Part shown: piece after piece, positions 1-10,130 of the stretch | Numbering within the stretch: position 1 is the stretch's first letter | Layout of the letters: every line of letters begins with the position of its first letter | Source of the DNA: Myxocyprinus asiaticus | Lineage: Eukaryota; Chordata; Actinopteri; Cypriniformes; Catostomidae | Direction: 5' to 3' | Length of the DNA stretch: 64,000 bases | Assembly (NCBI RefSeq): GCF_019703515.2 | Contig: NC_059379.1 | Location: 27,680,880 to 27,744,879, forward strand | The notes under the pieces: model-generated | Told to the model about the DNA's origin: nothing | Seen by the model: only the letters and a program-made list of their open reading frames with translations | Databases searched by the model: none | Program-made: the position numbers and the translations under genes

Positions 1-95
1 GAGTCCATGCATCGACAGGTCACAGCTGTTTTTGTGGCACGAGGGGGACCTACACAATATTAGGCAGATGGTTTTAATGTTGTGGCTGATCGTTG
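1..95 (+). mobile_element. 3' end of a Tc1-like transposon
   Basis: Bases 1-66 read in frame 1 as the C-terminus of a Tc1-like transposase ending ARGGPTQY and a TAG stop. The following bases match the right end of the element at 27711-28316 (shared CCTACACAATATTAGGCAG and TGTGGCTGATC), and the end is followed by TA at 96-97. The rest of the element lies upstream of the window. Confidence 0.75.
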
Positions 96-151
96 TATTT
101 CTTGTCTTGTGTAAATGAAAGCAACAATACCTAGTTTTGTTTCCTTTCTAG

Positions 152-460
152 TTGTGGCTTTCACTGTTGCGTACAACCAGAACATACAGCTCATTGGAGA
201 GAAAGGCCTCATGCCATGCAAGGACTACCTGAGGAGTGTCAAGCGCTATGTGAGTGGCAAGATTGGCATTGGGGCCCTGGCATAAACTCCTTCAATCCTC
301 TGGTTTATGGACTAGAATAACATGGATGCCAACCTGGATGGCATTGCTCTGACAGGGGTGGCATTGTCAGGGTTTGTCCTACTTATGGGAAGGGCCAATT
401 TGATCATCATGCTTTACTTTGGATCTTATATCACTCTATTGTGAATGTCGGACAGCTTTG
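152..460 (+). pseudogene. lmf1: lmf1 exon with two nonsense codons and a frameshift
   Basis: The acceptor AG is at 150-151 and the donor GTGAGT starts at 461. In frame from 154 the exon reads VAFTVAYNQNIQLIGEKG and continues through the KRYVSGKIG and GIALTGVALSG segments that are typical of LMF1 membrane helices. TAA at 283-285 stands where the family has Tyr, and TAG at 313-315 where it has Trp in the LWFMDW motif. A single-base loss within 411-421 shifts the frame. After it, the next frame reads WILYHSIVNVGQLW up to the donor. The last two bases (TG) start the Trp codon completed by the next exon. Confidence 0.9.
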
Positions 461-465
461 GTGAG

Positions 466-466
<1 letters not shown>

Positions 467-518
<52 letters not shown>

Positions 519-533
519 ACACACACACACACT
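467..533. repeat. (CA)n microsatellite in lmf1 intron
   Basis: This is a nearly pure CA dinucleotide run just after the lmf1 donor at 461, interrupted once by ATA near 513. It lies inside the 194-bp intron before the micro-exon. Confidence 0.95.
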
Positions 534-654
534 CATCTTTGTCATATTAAAAAAGTCCAACCTTATTCTTGCAATAAAATTGAATTGAATGCCATTTTTA
601 ACTGTTTTCTGAAGAAAATGAATTTGATCAAGTATATTTGTTTATTCCCTCTAG

Positions 655-665
655 GTACTCTTTTG
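655..665 (+). pseudogene. lmf1: lmf1 11-nt micro-exon (W-YSF-G)
   Basis: The sequence after the CTCTAG acceptor (AG 653-654) is G TAC TCT TTT G. It completes the Trp codon left open at 460, gives Tyr-Ser-Phe, and starts a Gly codon finished by GT at 9982-9983. The result, LW-YSF-GWESQLLE, is exactly the expected LMF1 order. The donor is GCGAGT (666-671), a GC donor or a mutated GTGAGT. An 11-base match is short, but phase fits on both sides and the splice-site context is good. Whether intact fish lmf1 genes share this micro-exon needs comparison. Confidence 0.62.
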
Positions 666-1089
666 GCGAGTATTCATCTCTCACGTTGTTTGTTAAATAA
701 TGTCATAGTAGCGCAAGTAGCCAGATGTTTCTCTGTTTTCCAGTATGTCATGAACTTTTTGATTTCTAATAGCAACATTCACAAAGTCCACATTGAAGTA
801 ATGTTTTAATGAGTCATTGGAACTCTAGCATAAACTGCATGCTCTTCTCTTAGAATTCAGTGTTTAGGTTTTCTATTTGAGAGATCCAGAAGCCAAATCT
901 GTTTAGTAATATGTTGACTGAGCCAAGACACAGTGGGGAAATGCTTATTTATGCTGAGTGATTCATTTGAACTTTTACCCCAGTCCAGGACCGCAATTAT
1001 GATCTCCCACTTTGATCCTCCAAACCTATCTAAATACAAATTCTCCATATAAACAAGGAAACCACAAGTGGGCTCAAGTGGCCAATTGG

Positions 1090-2045
1090 GATTTAATTTA
1101 AGACCCTAGAGTGATAGCTAAAGACTTGAAAGAATCATTGGAACTGGTTAACATCTCTGTTCATGAGTCTACTATACAGAAAACATTAAACAGGCACGGT
1201 GTCCATGGCAGGACACTATGAAGGAAGCCGCTGCTTTCCAACAAAAACCTTCCTGCGCGCCTAAAGTTTGCTAAAGACCACCTTGACACTCCACAACACT
1301 ACTGGGAAAATGTTTTGTGGACTGATGAAACTAAGGTTGAATGTTTGGGAAGAACACGCAGCACAGCGAATGGCGTAAAAAAGGCTCCACATACCAACAT
1401 TAAAACATCATGCCAGTGGTGAAGTACAGTGGAGGGAGCATCATGATTTGGAGCTGCTTTGCTACTTCAGGGCCCAGACCGCTTGCCATCATCGAGGGAA
1501 AAATTAGGATCATTTATCAAGATATCCTACAGGATAATGTCTGAGTGGCTGTGCGCCAGCTGAAGCTCAGTAGAAGTTCCGTGATTCAGTAGGACAATGA
1601 CCCTAAACACTGAAGTAAATCCACTATTTACTTCAAAGAGATCATGTGGAATGACCTCAAGAGAGCCATTCACACCAGACATCCTAAGAATATGACTGAG
1701 ATGAAGAAGTTCTGTAAGGAAGAATGGTCCAAAATTCCTTCTGAATGTTGTAAAGGTCTAATCCGCATTTACCAGAAACGTTTGGTTGAGGTTATTGCTG
1801 CCAAAGGAGGATCGACCAGTTATTAAATCCAAGGGTTCACTTACTTTTTCCACAGCACTGTGAATGTTTAATGGGATGTGTTCAATAAAGACATGAAATA
1901 TTGTAATTGTTTGTGTGTTGTTAACTTAAGCACATTGTGTTTGTCTATACTTGTGACTTTGATAAAGATGAGATCACATTTTATGACCAATTAATGCAGC
2001 AAACCAGCTAATTTCAGAGGGTTCACGTAGTTTTTCTTGCTACTG
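1090..2045 (+). mobile_element. degraded Tc1-like transposon
   Basis: Fragments of a Tc1 transposase are scattered over three frames. They include STIQKTLNRHGVHGR near 1170, TDETKVECLG near 1320, DNDPKH near 1596 (with flanking stops), and an open C-terminal part at 1644-1826 that ends in AAKGGSTSY. The segment that normally carries the catalytic Glu (the NPIEHLW region) is deleted between the DNDPKH block and the C-terminal block. The right end, GGGTTCACGTAGTTTTTCTTGC, lies at about 2018-2039 and resembles a Tc1 terminal repeat followed by TA. No matching left terminus is clear. The copy is dead. Confidence 0.75.
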
Positions 2046-2060
2046 TATATGTATATATAC

Positions 2061-2061
<1 letters not shown>

Positions 2062-2136
<75 letters not shown>

Positions 2137-2158
2137 GATAGATAGATAGATAGATAGA
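2062..2158. repeat. compound microsatellite (CA)n-(TA)n-(GATA)n
   Basis: A CA run passes into a TA run at about 2117 and a GATA run at about 2137-2158. It sits just downstream of the degraded Tc1 end. Confidence 0.95.
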
Positions 2159-2159
2159 T

Positions 2160-3982
2160 TAGTGCTGTCAGTTGATAAAAATTTTTAATCGCATAATTTT
2201 TCAAATTTAATTGTGATTAATCGCAGATTTTGAAAGTGCTGAATATATTTATACTTCTTTTCTTGTCAAAATGCATTTATTTCCTTTTTTAAGAAAGAAA
2301 AGAAAACAATATATAACAATATGATGCTTCAAACAAAGCTTTCCACAGTAGCCTATAAACAGAAATGCACTCAAATAGCACCAAATCAAGTAACATTAAA
2401 AATTTCCCAAAGTCTAAGTGGGAGTTTGACTAATTAAAAGAACTAGTTCCCACATATTCATTGCAAAGGGCATTAAATATCTTAAACTCTCATCCTACAC
2501 AGTATTAATCAGCTAGCAGACTGTGGCTATCTGCTTTGCCACAGCAATTGTGAAGCTGCGTTCATGATTCGCATCAGGCGGCGCTTTGAACTCCACATGA
2601 AAGGCACTGCAGACAACAATTTTGTGATAGTTAAGACTTCTTCTGTGGTAATTAATTGTACCTTACAGAGGCTGCAAAGTACTTGATTACTGTCACAAGT
2701 CCCATTTGGCATTGTTTTGTACAACAAATCGTGTTAGGAGGTCTTTTCTCTGTCACTGACCACTGTGTTATGTTGTGTGCATCAGTGTAATGACTCTGGG
2801 TGGACACATCGCAAAGGTTTCGCCAAAGAAAAATTAACGGTATGTTGTTTTAAGAGGTTTTGCAGTCTTTCAGTGCATGGTTATGATGCCAGGGTGTCAA
2901 GGTCTTTGGACAGTTATTTTGTTTATTTTCATGTTGAGATTTTGCTCCTTTGAGTCCTTTTGTTAGATGAGGACACTGACATGCTGCCACTGGTATTGCG
3001 CATTTTATGGATTTTTAAGTGCCTCAAAGCATATGAGCCCCCCCGTGAACTCTGGCGCCTCTGCGGACCCCAGGTTGGGAACCTCTGACCTAATGCATAC
3101 AAATCCGAAAACATATTGTCCTGGTGAAAAATATTTAAAATATAAGTATTCATTTGCTCATCTGTCCCATGTAAAAAAATGTCTCATAAACTCCACACTC
3201 AACACAGCTGTTTAGTCCAGTTTAGGAGTTAACTAAATTAAGAGCAAAGAGAACATGACAGGGTCTCAAATATGCACAACCTTCTGTTCCTCTCCCAAGA
3301 CTCAAATCCAATCAGCAGAGCTGCAGATGTAGTGATGTGTTGCGCTTTTTCCCCCTAAACTGAATAAATGTGTCTTGAAATTTAATAAAGTGAAGGGTGT
3401 AAAAATAGCACAGCGATACTGGACTGATAAAAACTAAGATTTATTCTGTCCATCTCCTAAGTGTATGATACTTTAAAGAGATAAATATGACCACCTTCAA
3501 CCCTGTCATGCTACAATATTCCTACTTTCCAATGTGAGTTGCATGCAAACCTACTTACAGGCTTTTTTTATACAAGTAAACACTGCGCTTTGATGGTCTC
3601 CATTCCCGTTGAAAGGCCATTCCTTTGCCAAAGAGACTTCATATCAGAGCATTTGTGCCAATGGTAGCATTAATTCTGCCTGGAAGCTGGTTGCAAGTGA
3701 TCAAATCATTACAAAACATTTTGATTTAATCACAGTGTTTCAATCGTTCCATCTGGCCTTGAGGCCAGATGAAATGCAATCTGATTGTTGCTTCATTCTC
3801 TGCATAAAGTAAAGGGATGCGGTGTAATAATACTGTACTCTTACTCCGCACATTGATACCGATCGCTTCAAGATTTTGCATAGATTTGCTCCTTAAGAAG
3901 AAGTTTAGGTGGCAGTAATTTATTCATAAATTACTTTATGAATCATAATTAATTATTTAATGTTATACTATGGAACAGATTC
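2160..3982. other. lmf1 intron, no gene seen
   Basis: This is AT-rich sequence with no credible coding region. The start (TTAGTGCTGTCA, then AATCGCATAA and GATTAATCGC) resembles the edge of a common fish dispersed repeat. Nothing else is assigned. Confidence 0.5.
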
Positions 3983-4300
3983 GAGGAATGAGGAAGCGGG
4001 AGATGGTGAATCCAACTCAAAGGTAAATTTATTTATACACAAATATGTTCACTTTACTGCATAATGGTGAAGCTTCAAACATAAACTCAAATGTTGGCTG
4101 CACTGAGACACACACACGTGCAGGCTTGGCTGTCTCTCTCACTCAGAGGTCTGGCCCCTTTTATTTCCCCCGTCTCTCACTGTGAACAAAGAAATAGCAT
4201 TTACCAGCAATTCATTTCAGGTGAAAACCCTTACCACTTCCTCTCTCCCCAGATGAACGCTCGACCATGCCCTCGCCTCCACATACCCCCACTGCCTGAC

Positions 4301-4786
4301 TCAGGCTGGGGGAACTGTCCGGCCTGTCCACTCCCCATCCCCCCCCCCCCCCTTTCTTGAGAGGAAGTCCGTGACAGCCATCTGCGCCCTCGGCCTGTGG
4401 ATCACCTCGAACTTAAACGGCTGGAGTGCCAGATACCAATGGGTGATCCGGGCGTTGGCATCCTTCATGTGGTGGAGCCACTGGAGTGGGGCATCCAAAC
4501 AGTGGGGTAAATCTCGTCCCAACAAATAGTGTCGGAGAGTGAGGACCACCCACTTGATGGCCAAGCACTCCTTCTCCATGGTGCTGTACTTCGTCTCTCT
4601 CATAGAGAGCTTCCAACTAATGTACAGAACTGGGCGCTCCTCCACCTCCAACACCTGGGACAGTACCACACCCAGCCCCCTGTCTGATGCGTCCATCTGC
4701 AAGGCAAAAGGGAGAGAGAAGTCAAGGGAATGCAGAAATGGCCCACCACAAAGTGCAGCTTTTACCTGCTTGAATGCTCCTTCCAT
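4301..4786 (-). pseudogene. gypsy RNase H domain
   Basis: The frame contains ALQMDASDRGLGVVLSQ, RPVLYISWKLS, KYSTMEKECLAIKW and DAPLQWLHHMKDANARI, the RNase H signature of Ty3/gypsy pol, and ends with VTDFLSR before a G-rich tract. It is separated from the RT frame by a frameshift or small deletion near 4787-4820. Confidence 0.85.
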
Positions 4787-4819
4787 TGGACCAGGTCAGG
4801 AGCTCACTTTTTAGTGAGA

Positions 4820-5580
4820 TCAGTCAGTGGCTGGTGTATATTTGGGTGTCAAATAATTAGGTGCAAACCTTCGATAATAGCCAGCCAGCCCCAGGAAGTG
4901 TCTCACCTCCTTTTTGGTCTTGGGTCTCAGACAGGTCGCAATCACTGTGGTTTTATCAATTTGGGGCCGCACCTGACCATGACCCAAGTGGAACCCCAGA
5001 TACCGTACCTCCACCCGCCCAATTGCGCACTTCTTTGAGTTTGCTGTGAGCCCCACTCGTCGCAGCGATCTCAGAATGGGGCCCAGATTCTGCATGTGCA
5101 GCTGCCAGTCATTACTATAAATAATGATATCATCCAAATAGGCAGTGGCATACGCAGCGTGCGGTCTGAGGACCCTGTCCATAAGACGCTGAAACGTATC
5201 CGGGGCCCAAAACAAACCAAACGGAAGGGTCACAAATTGGTGTAAACTAAATGGTGTGGAGAAGGCAAGTTTTTCACGGGACATCGGCATTAAGGGGATC
5301 TGCCAATATCTCTTTGTTAAATCCAATATCGAATAAAAGCGAGCCGTGCCCAACCGATCGAGCAGTTCGTCAATACGAGGCATTGGATAAGCATCAAATT
5401 TTGAAACCGTGTTAACTTCTATAATCCACACATAACTGGACCGAGCCATCACTCTTAGGTACCAGAACCATTGTGCTGGCCCAGTCACTGTGGGATTCTT
5501 CAATTACCCCCATATCGAGCATGGCCTTTAATTCTTCGCGTACTATCTGTTTTTTGTGTTCAGGTAAGCAGTAGGGAGGA
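4820..5580 (-). pseudogene. gypsy reverse transcriptase domain
   Basis: The open frame at 5503-4820 (227 codons) carries DAYPMPRIDELLDRLG, RFYSILDLTKRYWQIPL, FVTLPFGL and the catalytic box YLDD (residues 122-125), then FLGLAGYYRRFAPNY near its end. The upstream 5' edge of the domain (REELKAMLDMG, EESHSDWAST) is in another frame around 5500-5560, so the domain is broken at its N-terminus. It follows the integrase segment directly on the - strand. Confidence 0.85.
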
Positions 5581-6445
5581 CTACGTACTGTGTGTGGTGT
5601 TTTATGAGATTATTGGGGACGGGGAGAGGCGAGAACACGTCAGAGAAATTTTTTTGCAACCTGGCAACCTCCGTACTTTGTGACGGCAAGAGGTGGTCTC
5701 CACAAGGGACTGTGGTGAACTGATTGGCTCTTAGATTCACCTCTGGTCTGAACTCCTCCCTCTTCGGAACTACCGACGCCAAGGATACAGGGACCGCCTC
5801 TCTCCATGGTTTTAGTAAGTTGAGGTGGTAAATCTGACGTGCCCTGCCCCTATCTGTACGAACTACCTCATAATCAACTTCCCCAACTTGCTGTGTGACC
5901 TCAAAGGGCCCTTGCCAATTTCGAGCTCGATGTGGGCAGCAATACAAGTACTTTATCTCCCTGTGCAAACTCCCGTAGCCAATCTCCCTATTATACAACC
6001 GGGACTGACGTTCTTGTGCCTGTAGCAAATTATCCTGTGATAGACGCCCCAATGTGTATAGTTTTACTCTCAGGTCAAGAACGTATTGAATTTCATTTTT
6101 GCTCTGTGAAGGTCCCTCCTCCCAATTTTCTTTCATGATGTCTAACACGCCATATAACAATTCAAATGGGGATAACCCAGTGGAGGCTTGTGGGACCTCT
6201 CGCACTGCAAATAACAGGGGTTTGAGCCACTTATTCCAATTCTGAGCATCTTTGTGCACAAACTTACGAATCATATTGTAAAAGGCCTTAAATTGTTCGA
6301 CCAAGCCATCCGTTTGTGGATGGTACATGCTTGACCGAATCAATTTAATACACAATAATTTGTACAGCTCGCGTATGTACGTGAAATAAAAGCCGTGCCC
6401 TGATAAGTGAGGATTTCTTTCGGAATCTCCACTCGCAAACCAGAC
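5543..6445 (-). pseudogene. gypsy integrase, 3' half, plus linker to RT
   Basis: An open frame at 6355-5543 starts within the integrase core, with YHPQTDGLVEQF followed by ASTGLSPFELLYG. It continues through a C-terminal domain (WQGPFEVTQQVGEVDYEV) into a linker, LQKNFSDVFSPLP, that normally precedes RT. In another frame at about 6445-6360 the core reads EIPKEILT-Y-QGTA, so the expected catalytic Asp position is Tyr (codon 6403-6405). A frameshift separates the two pieces and the upstream core is missing. It was once the DNA-joining enzyme of the element and is now dead. Confidence 0.8.
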
Positions 6446-7192
6446 ATTTCAGGCATTTCAGGAGCAGTGTTTTCTGTGGGAGGGCGCAACTCCCTTTGGC
6501 GTGCTTTGTAAATTTACAGACTTTTACATGCACAAACAGCTATATTACACACTAAAGGAAAGGTAAAAACCCCAAAAGCATAACAGGGCCTCTTTAAAAA
6601 CAGTAAAACTAGTCAATATGACTCGTGTACTATTATCCATATCTTCTGAAACCATACAATAATTTTGTATGATAAACTGACCGAAATTTAAGTCAGCATT
6701 CCCTCTCAAATCATTGATCAACTCCTGTATAGAATAAGGTTTGATGTTATTTGGTTTGGACGCTATAGACAGTTGAACAATGATTTGTATCGATTTGATT
6801 TGAGAGTAAATAACATTTTGGTCTGTTCATTATACAAAGTGATTGTCTGGCTTCAGTAGACTTGTAACATTTGACTGTATTTTTATGGTGGTGTTTGTGG
6901 TTTTTATGGAGCTTGACAGCCCAGATTCACTATACGCTTTCATTATATTGCAAAAAGACAAAAGATAAAAAAAATTATTTAGTGTTCCATGGGGGAAAAT
7001 AAGTCATACAGGTTTGGAGTGAAATTAAGGTGAGTAAATAATATAACAGAATTCTCATTTTTGGGTGAACTATTCCTTAAATGTTAAAGATATATTAGTA
7101 TTTGTAGAAATTAACATTAGCCAGTATTAATAAATGCTGTAAAAGCATTGTTCATTGTTGGTTCCTGTTAGATATTGTGTTACGTAACTAAT
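6446..7192. other. lmf1 intron, no gene seen
   Basis: AT-rich sequence without coding signal or clear repeat boundaries. Confidence 0.5.
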
Positions 7193-7486
7193 GTTAAAGG
7201 GATAATTCACCCAAAAACGAAAATTCTTTCATCATGTACTCACCCTCATCCCATCCCAGATGTGTATGACTTTCTCTCTTCAGCAGAACTCAAATGAAGG
7301 TTTTTTTGAAAATGATCTTTGTTGGTCCATACAATTCAATTGAATGGTGATCAGACCTCTGTAGCTCCAAAAAGTTATCTGTTTTCCATAAAGAAAACAT
7401 AAAAGTAATCCAAACGACACCAGTGTTTAAATCATTATATTTAGAAACTATATAATAGGTGTGAGTGAGAAACAGATAAATATTTA

Positions 7487-9126
7487 CAGTGCATCCGGAA
7501 AGTATTCACAGCGCTTCACTTTTTCCATATTTTGTTATGTTACAGCCTTATTCTAAAATGGATTAAATTCATTATTTTCCTCAAAATTCTACAAACTATA
7601 CCCCATAATGACAATGTGAAAGAAGTTTGTTTGAAATCTTAAAATAAAAATAAAAAATGAAAAAAATCACATGTACATAAGTATTCACAGCCTTTGCCAT
7701 GATACTCAAAATTAAGCTCAGGTGCATCCTGTTTCCACTGATCATCTTTGATCATCTCTTCTACAACTTGATTGGAATCCACCTGTGGTAAATTCAGTTG
7801 ATTGGACATGATTTGGAAAGGCACACACCTGTCTATATAAGGTCCCACAGTTAACAGTGCATGTCAGAACACAAACCAAGCCATGAAGTCCAAGGAATTG
7901 ACTGTAGACCTCCGAGACAGGATTGTATTGAGGCACAGATCTGGGGAAGGTTACAGAAAAATTTCTGCAGCATTGAAGGTCCCAATGAGCACAGTGGCTT
8001 CCATCATCCATAAATGGAAGAAGTTTGGAACCACCAGGACTCTTCCTAGAGCTGGCCGCCCGGCCAAACTGAGCGATTGGGGGAGAAGAGCCTTAGTCAG
8101 GGAGGTGACCAAGAACCCGATGGTCACTCTGACAGAGCTCCAGCATTTTTCTGTGGAGAGAGGAGAACCTTCCAGAAGAACAACCATCTTTGCAGCACTC
8201 CATCAATCAGACCTGTATGGTAGAGTGGCCAGACGGAAGCCACTCCTCAGTAAAAGGCCCATGACAGCCCGCCTGGAGGACTCTCAGACCATGAGAAACA
8301 AAATTCTTTGGTCTGATGAAACAAAGATTGAACTCTTTGGCCTGAATGGCAAGCGTCATGTCTGGAGGAAACCAGGCACCGCTCATCACCTGGCCAATAC
8401 CATCCCTACAGTGAAGAATGGTGGTGGCAGCATCATATTGTGGGGATGTTTTTCAGCGGCAGGAACTGGGAGACTAGTCAGGATTGAGGGAAAGATGAAT
8501 GCAGCAATGTACAGAGACATCCTTGGTGAAAACCTGCTCCAGAGCGCTCTGGACCTCAGACTGGGGCAAAGGTTCATCTTCCAACAGCACAACGACCCTA
8601 AGCACACAGCCAAGATAACAAAGGAGTGGCTATGGGACAACTCTGTGAATGTCCTTGAGTGGCTCAGCCAGAGCCCAGACTTGAACCCGATTGAACATCT
8701 CTGGAGAGATCTGAAAACGGCTGTGCACCGACGCTCCCCATCCAACCTGATGGAGCTTGAGAGGTCCTGCAAAGAAGAATGGGAGAAACTGCCCAAAAAT
8801 AGGTGTGCCAAGCTTGTAGCATCATACTCAAAAAGGCTTGAGGCTGTAATTGGTGCCAAAGGTGCTTCAACAAAGTATTGAGCAAAGGCTGTGAATACTT
8901 ACGTACATGTGATTTTTTTTATTTTTATTTATTTTATTTTTTTTTCCGTTTTCTATTTTTAATAAACTTGCAAATATTTCAAACAAACTTCTTTCACGTT
9001 GTCATTATGGGGTATTGTTTGTAGAATTTTGAGGAAAATAATGAATTTAATCCATTTTGGAATAAGGCTGTAACATAACAAAATGTGGAAAAAGTGAAGC
9101 GCTGTGAATACTTTCCGGATGCACTG
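7487..9126 (+). mobile_element. full-length Tc1-like transposon
   Basis: Ends CAGTGCATCCGGAAAGTATT and its complement AATACTTTCCGGATGCACTG are flanked by TA on both sides (7485-7486 and 9127-9128). The terminal inverted repeats extend inward about 140 bp, through CCCCATAATGACAATGTGAA on the left and its near complement on the right. The single gene at 7883-8881 fills the centre. The total of 1,640 bp is normal for a Tc1 element. Confidence 0.93.
7883..8881 (+). CDS. Tc1-family transposase, open but catalytically altered
   Basis: This is a cut-and-paste transposase of 332 codons, slightly short of the roughly 340 usual for the family. Residues 8-50 form the first helix-turn-helix (YRKISAALKVPMSTVASII), RAGRPAK at 56-62 is the GRPR-like hook, and 63-115 the second helix-turn-helix. 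In the catalytic core Asp145 lies in LWSDETKIELFG and Glu271 in SPDLNPIEHLW. The residue 34 positions before Glu271 is His236 (CAC at 8588-8590, context QQHNDPKH), where active relatives have Asp. About seven residues also appear missing between ARLE and DSQT (near 131-133). The frame is intact, but it is probably inactive. It lies within clear TIRs and is unrelated to lmf1. Confidence 0.9.
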   Translation: MKSKELTVDLRDRIVLRHRSGEGYRKISAALKVPMSTVASIIHKWKKFGTTRTLPRAGRPAKLSDWGRRALVREVTKNPMVTLTELQHFSVERGEPSRRTTIFAALHQSDLYGRVARRKPLLSKRPMTARLEDSQTMRNKILWSDETKIELFGLNGKRHVWRKPGTAHHLANTIPTVKNGGGSIILWGCFSAAGTGRLVRIEGKMNAAMYRDILGENLLQSALDLRLGQRFIFQQHNDPKHTAKITKEWLWDNSVNVLEWLSQSPDLNPIEHLWRDLKTAVHRRSPSNLMELERSCKEEWEKLPKNRCAKLVASYSKRLEAVIGAKGASTKY

Positions 9127-9514
9127 TAAGTCCTTTTTTACTCTAAATCTCTACTTTAACTTTCACTTTCAGATGTGAAAGTGAAACTAAACAGGCACCA
9201 CATGTGACTTTCAGATGTAAAAGTGGAGATTTAGAGTAGAAAAAAGGCCTTACGTTTTGGTGTGTTTCTTACTCGCGCCTATTATATCGCTTCTGAAGAT
9301 ATGATTTTACACACTGGAGTCATATGGATTACTTCTGTGTTTCCTTTATGTGATTTTTGGAACTACAAAGGACTGATCGCCATTCACTTGCATTGTATGG
9401 AGCTGAAATATTCTGTTTGGTTCTGCTGAAGAAAGAATGTCATACACATCTGGGATGGCATGAGGGTGAATAAATGATGAGAATTTTCATTTTTGGGTGA
9501 ACTATCCCTTTAAC

Positions 9515-9938
9515 ATTCACAACCTTATTGTAAAGTGCTATTGAAATTTCCTTAGTGAATGTAAATTTTTCTTTAGCTATGCTCAGGTCAGAAATATTTC
9601 ATTGGCCAGAAATTGCTCACTGTGAGTGAAATTTCTATAAAATTATTTTTATAAACCATTATCCTGTAATCATACTTGTATCGGCCAGAAGGTGTGGGAA
9701 CCCTGTGTTAAGTTGAATTGCTTTGTGAATGGCAGGAATTAAGACACTACTGCATGTGGAATCATTTAGAAATCTTATCTAGTGTTTTGATTAGCATGCT
9801 GTTTTTATTTTTGTTCAATAACATTCATTTTCCACTATCATTTCTAACATAGAAAACCATGTGTAATCTGATTGTGGTTTTTAGTGTATTTCATCAGCAT
9901 GATTGTGTTTATTTTTTGCTGTGTAGTTAGCTACTCTT

Positions 9939-9943
<5 letters not shown>
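9515..9943. other. lmf1 intron sequence upstream of exon
   Basis: No gene is seen. It leads into a GT microsatellite that directly abuts the next lmf1 acceptor. Confidence 0.5.

Positions 9944-9976
<33 letters not shown>
9944..9976. repeat. (GT)n microsatellite abutting an lmf1 splice acceptor
   Basis: An uninterrupted GT run ends five bases before the acceptor AG at 9980-9981, replacing the usual polypyrimidine tract with a TG/T tract. Confidence 0.93.
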
Positions 9977-9979
<3 letters not shown>

Positions 9980-9981
9980 AG

Positions 9982-10130
9982 GTTGGGAAAGCCAACTGCT
10001 GGAAACTGGGTTCTAGGGTATCTTCCTGTGCACACTGTGGAGCCTGGCACAGATGCCACATCATTGCCCACCTTCCCTTATCTCCATATGGACTTTCCAC
10101 TGGCTTATAGTTTGCATCATGCTGGGTGCG
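9982..10130 (+). pseudogene. lmf1: lmf1 exon with one nonsense codon
   Basis: After AG at 9980-9981 the exon reads GT, then WESQLLETGF, a TAG stop at 10014-10016 (Leu in the family, one-base change from TTG), GIFLCTLWSLAQ, and ends with LIVCIMLGA before the donor GTCAGT at 10131. The leading GT completes the Gly codon started in the micro-exon at 665. The family has Arg where this copy has Cys in the LIVC segment, a CpG-type change. The exon ends in phase 0. The next expected peptide (starting GLIKIRGD) was not found downstream. Confidence 0.9.

Larger units (their letters stand above)
3983..6445 (-). mobile_element. Gmr1-like Ty3/gypsy retrotransposon remnant
   Basis: On the - strand the order is integrase part (about 6445 to 5700), linker, reverse transcriptase (about 5580 to 4820), RNase H (4786 to about 4350), G-rich polypurine tract (about 4352-4330) and an LTR-like 3' end (about 4310 to 3983). 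Integrase before RT is the Gmr1-clade order, unlike ordinary Ty3/gypsy. The piece has frameshifts around 5503-5545 and 4787-4820 and is truncated on its 5' side, so gag and the first half of integrase are absent. The LTR-like end resembles blocks at 19545-19990, 31480-31600 and 41750-41945. It is non-functional. Confidence 0.82.
7193..9514. mobile_element. palindromic TTAA MITE (Angel-like) with a nested Tc1
   Basis: The left arm begins TTAAAGGGATAATTCACCC (about 7193) and the right arm ends GGGTGAACTATCCCTTTAA (about 9514). The arms stay complementary inward (CCCAGATGTGTATGAC versus GTCATACACATCTGGG, and a further match near the Tc1 edges), so the host repeat folds on itself. The Tc1 at 7487-9126 sits in the middle. 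Related arms occur at 60784-61390 and 63438-63540. The family resembles the widespread teleost Angel repeat; the name is from memory. Confidence 0.75.

Noticed and set aside
8386..8859. A 157-codon - strand frame
   Set aside because: It is antisense to the Tc1 transposase and has no family motif.
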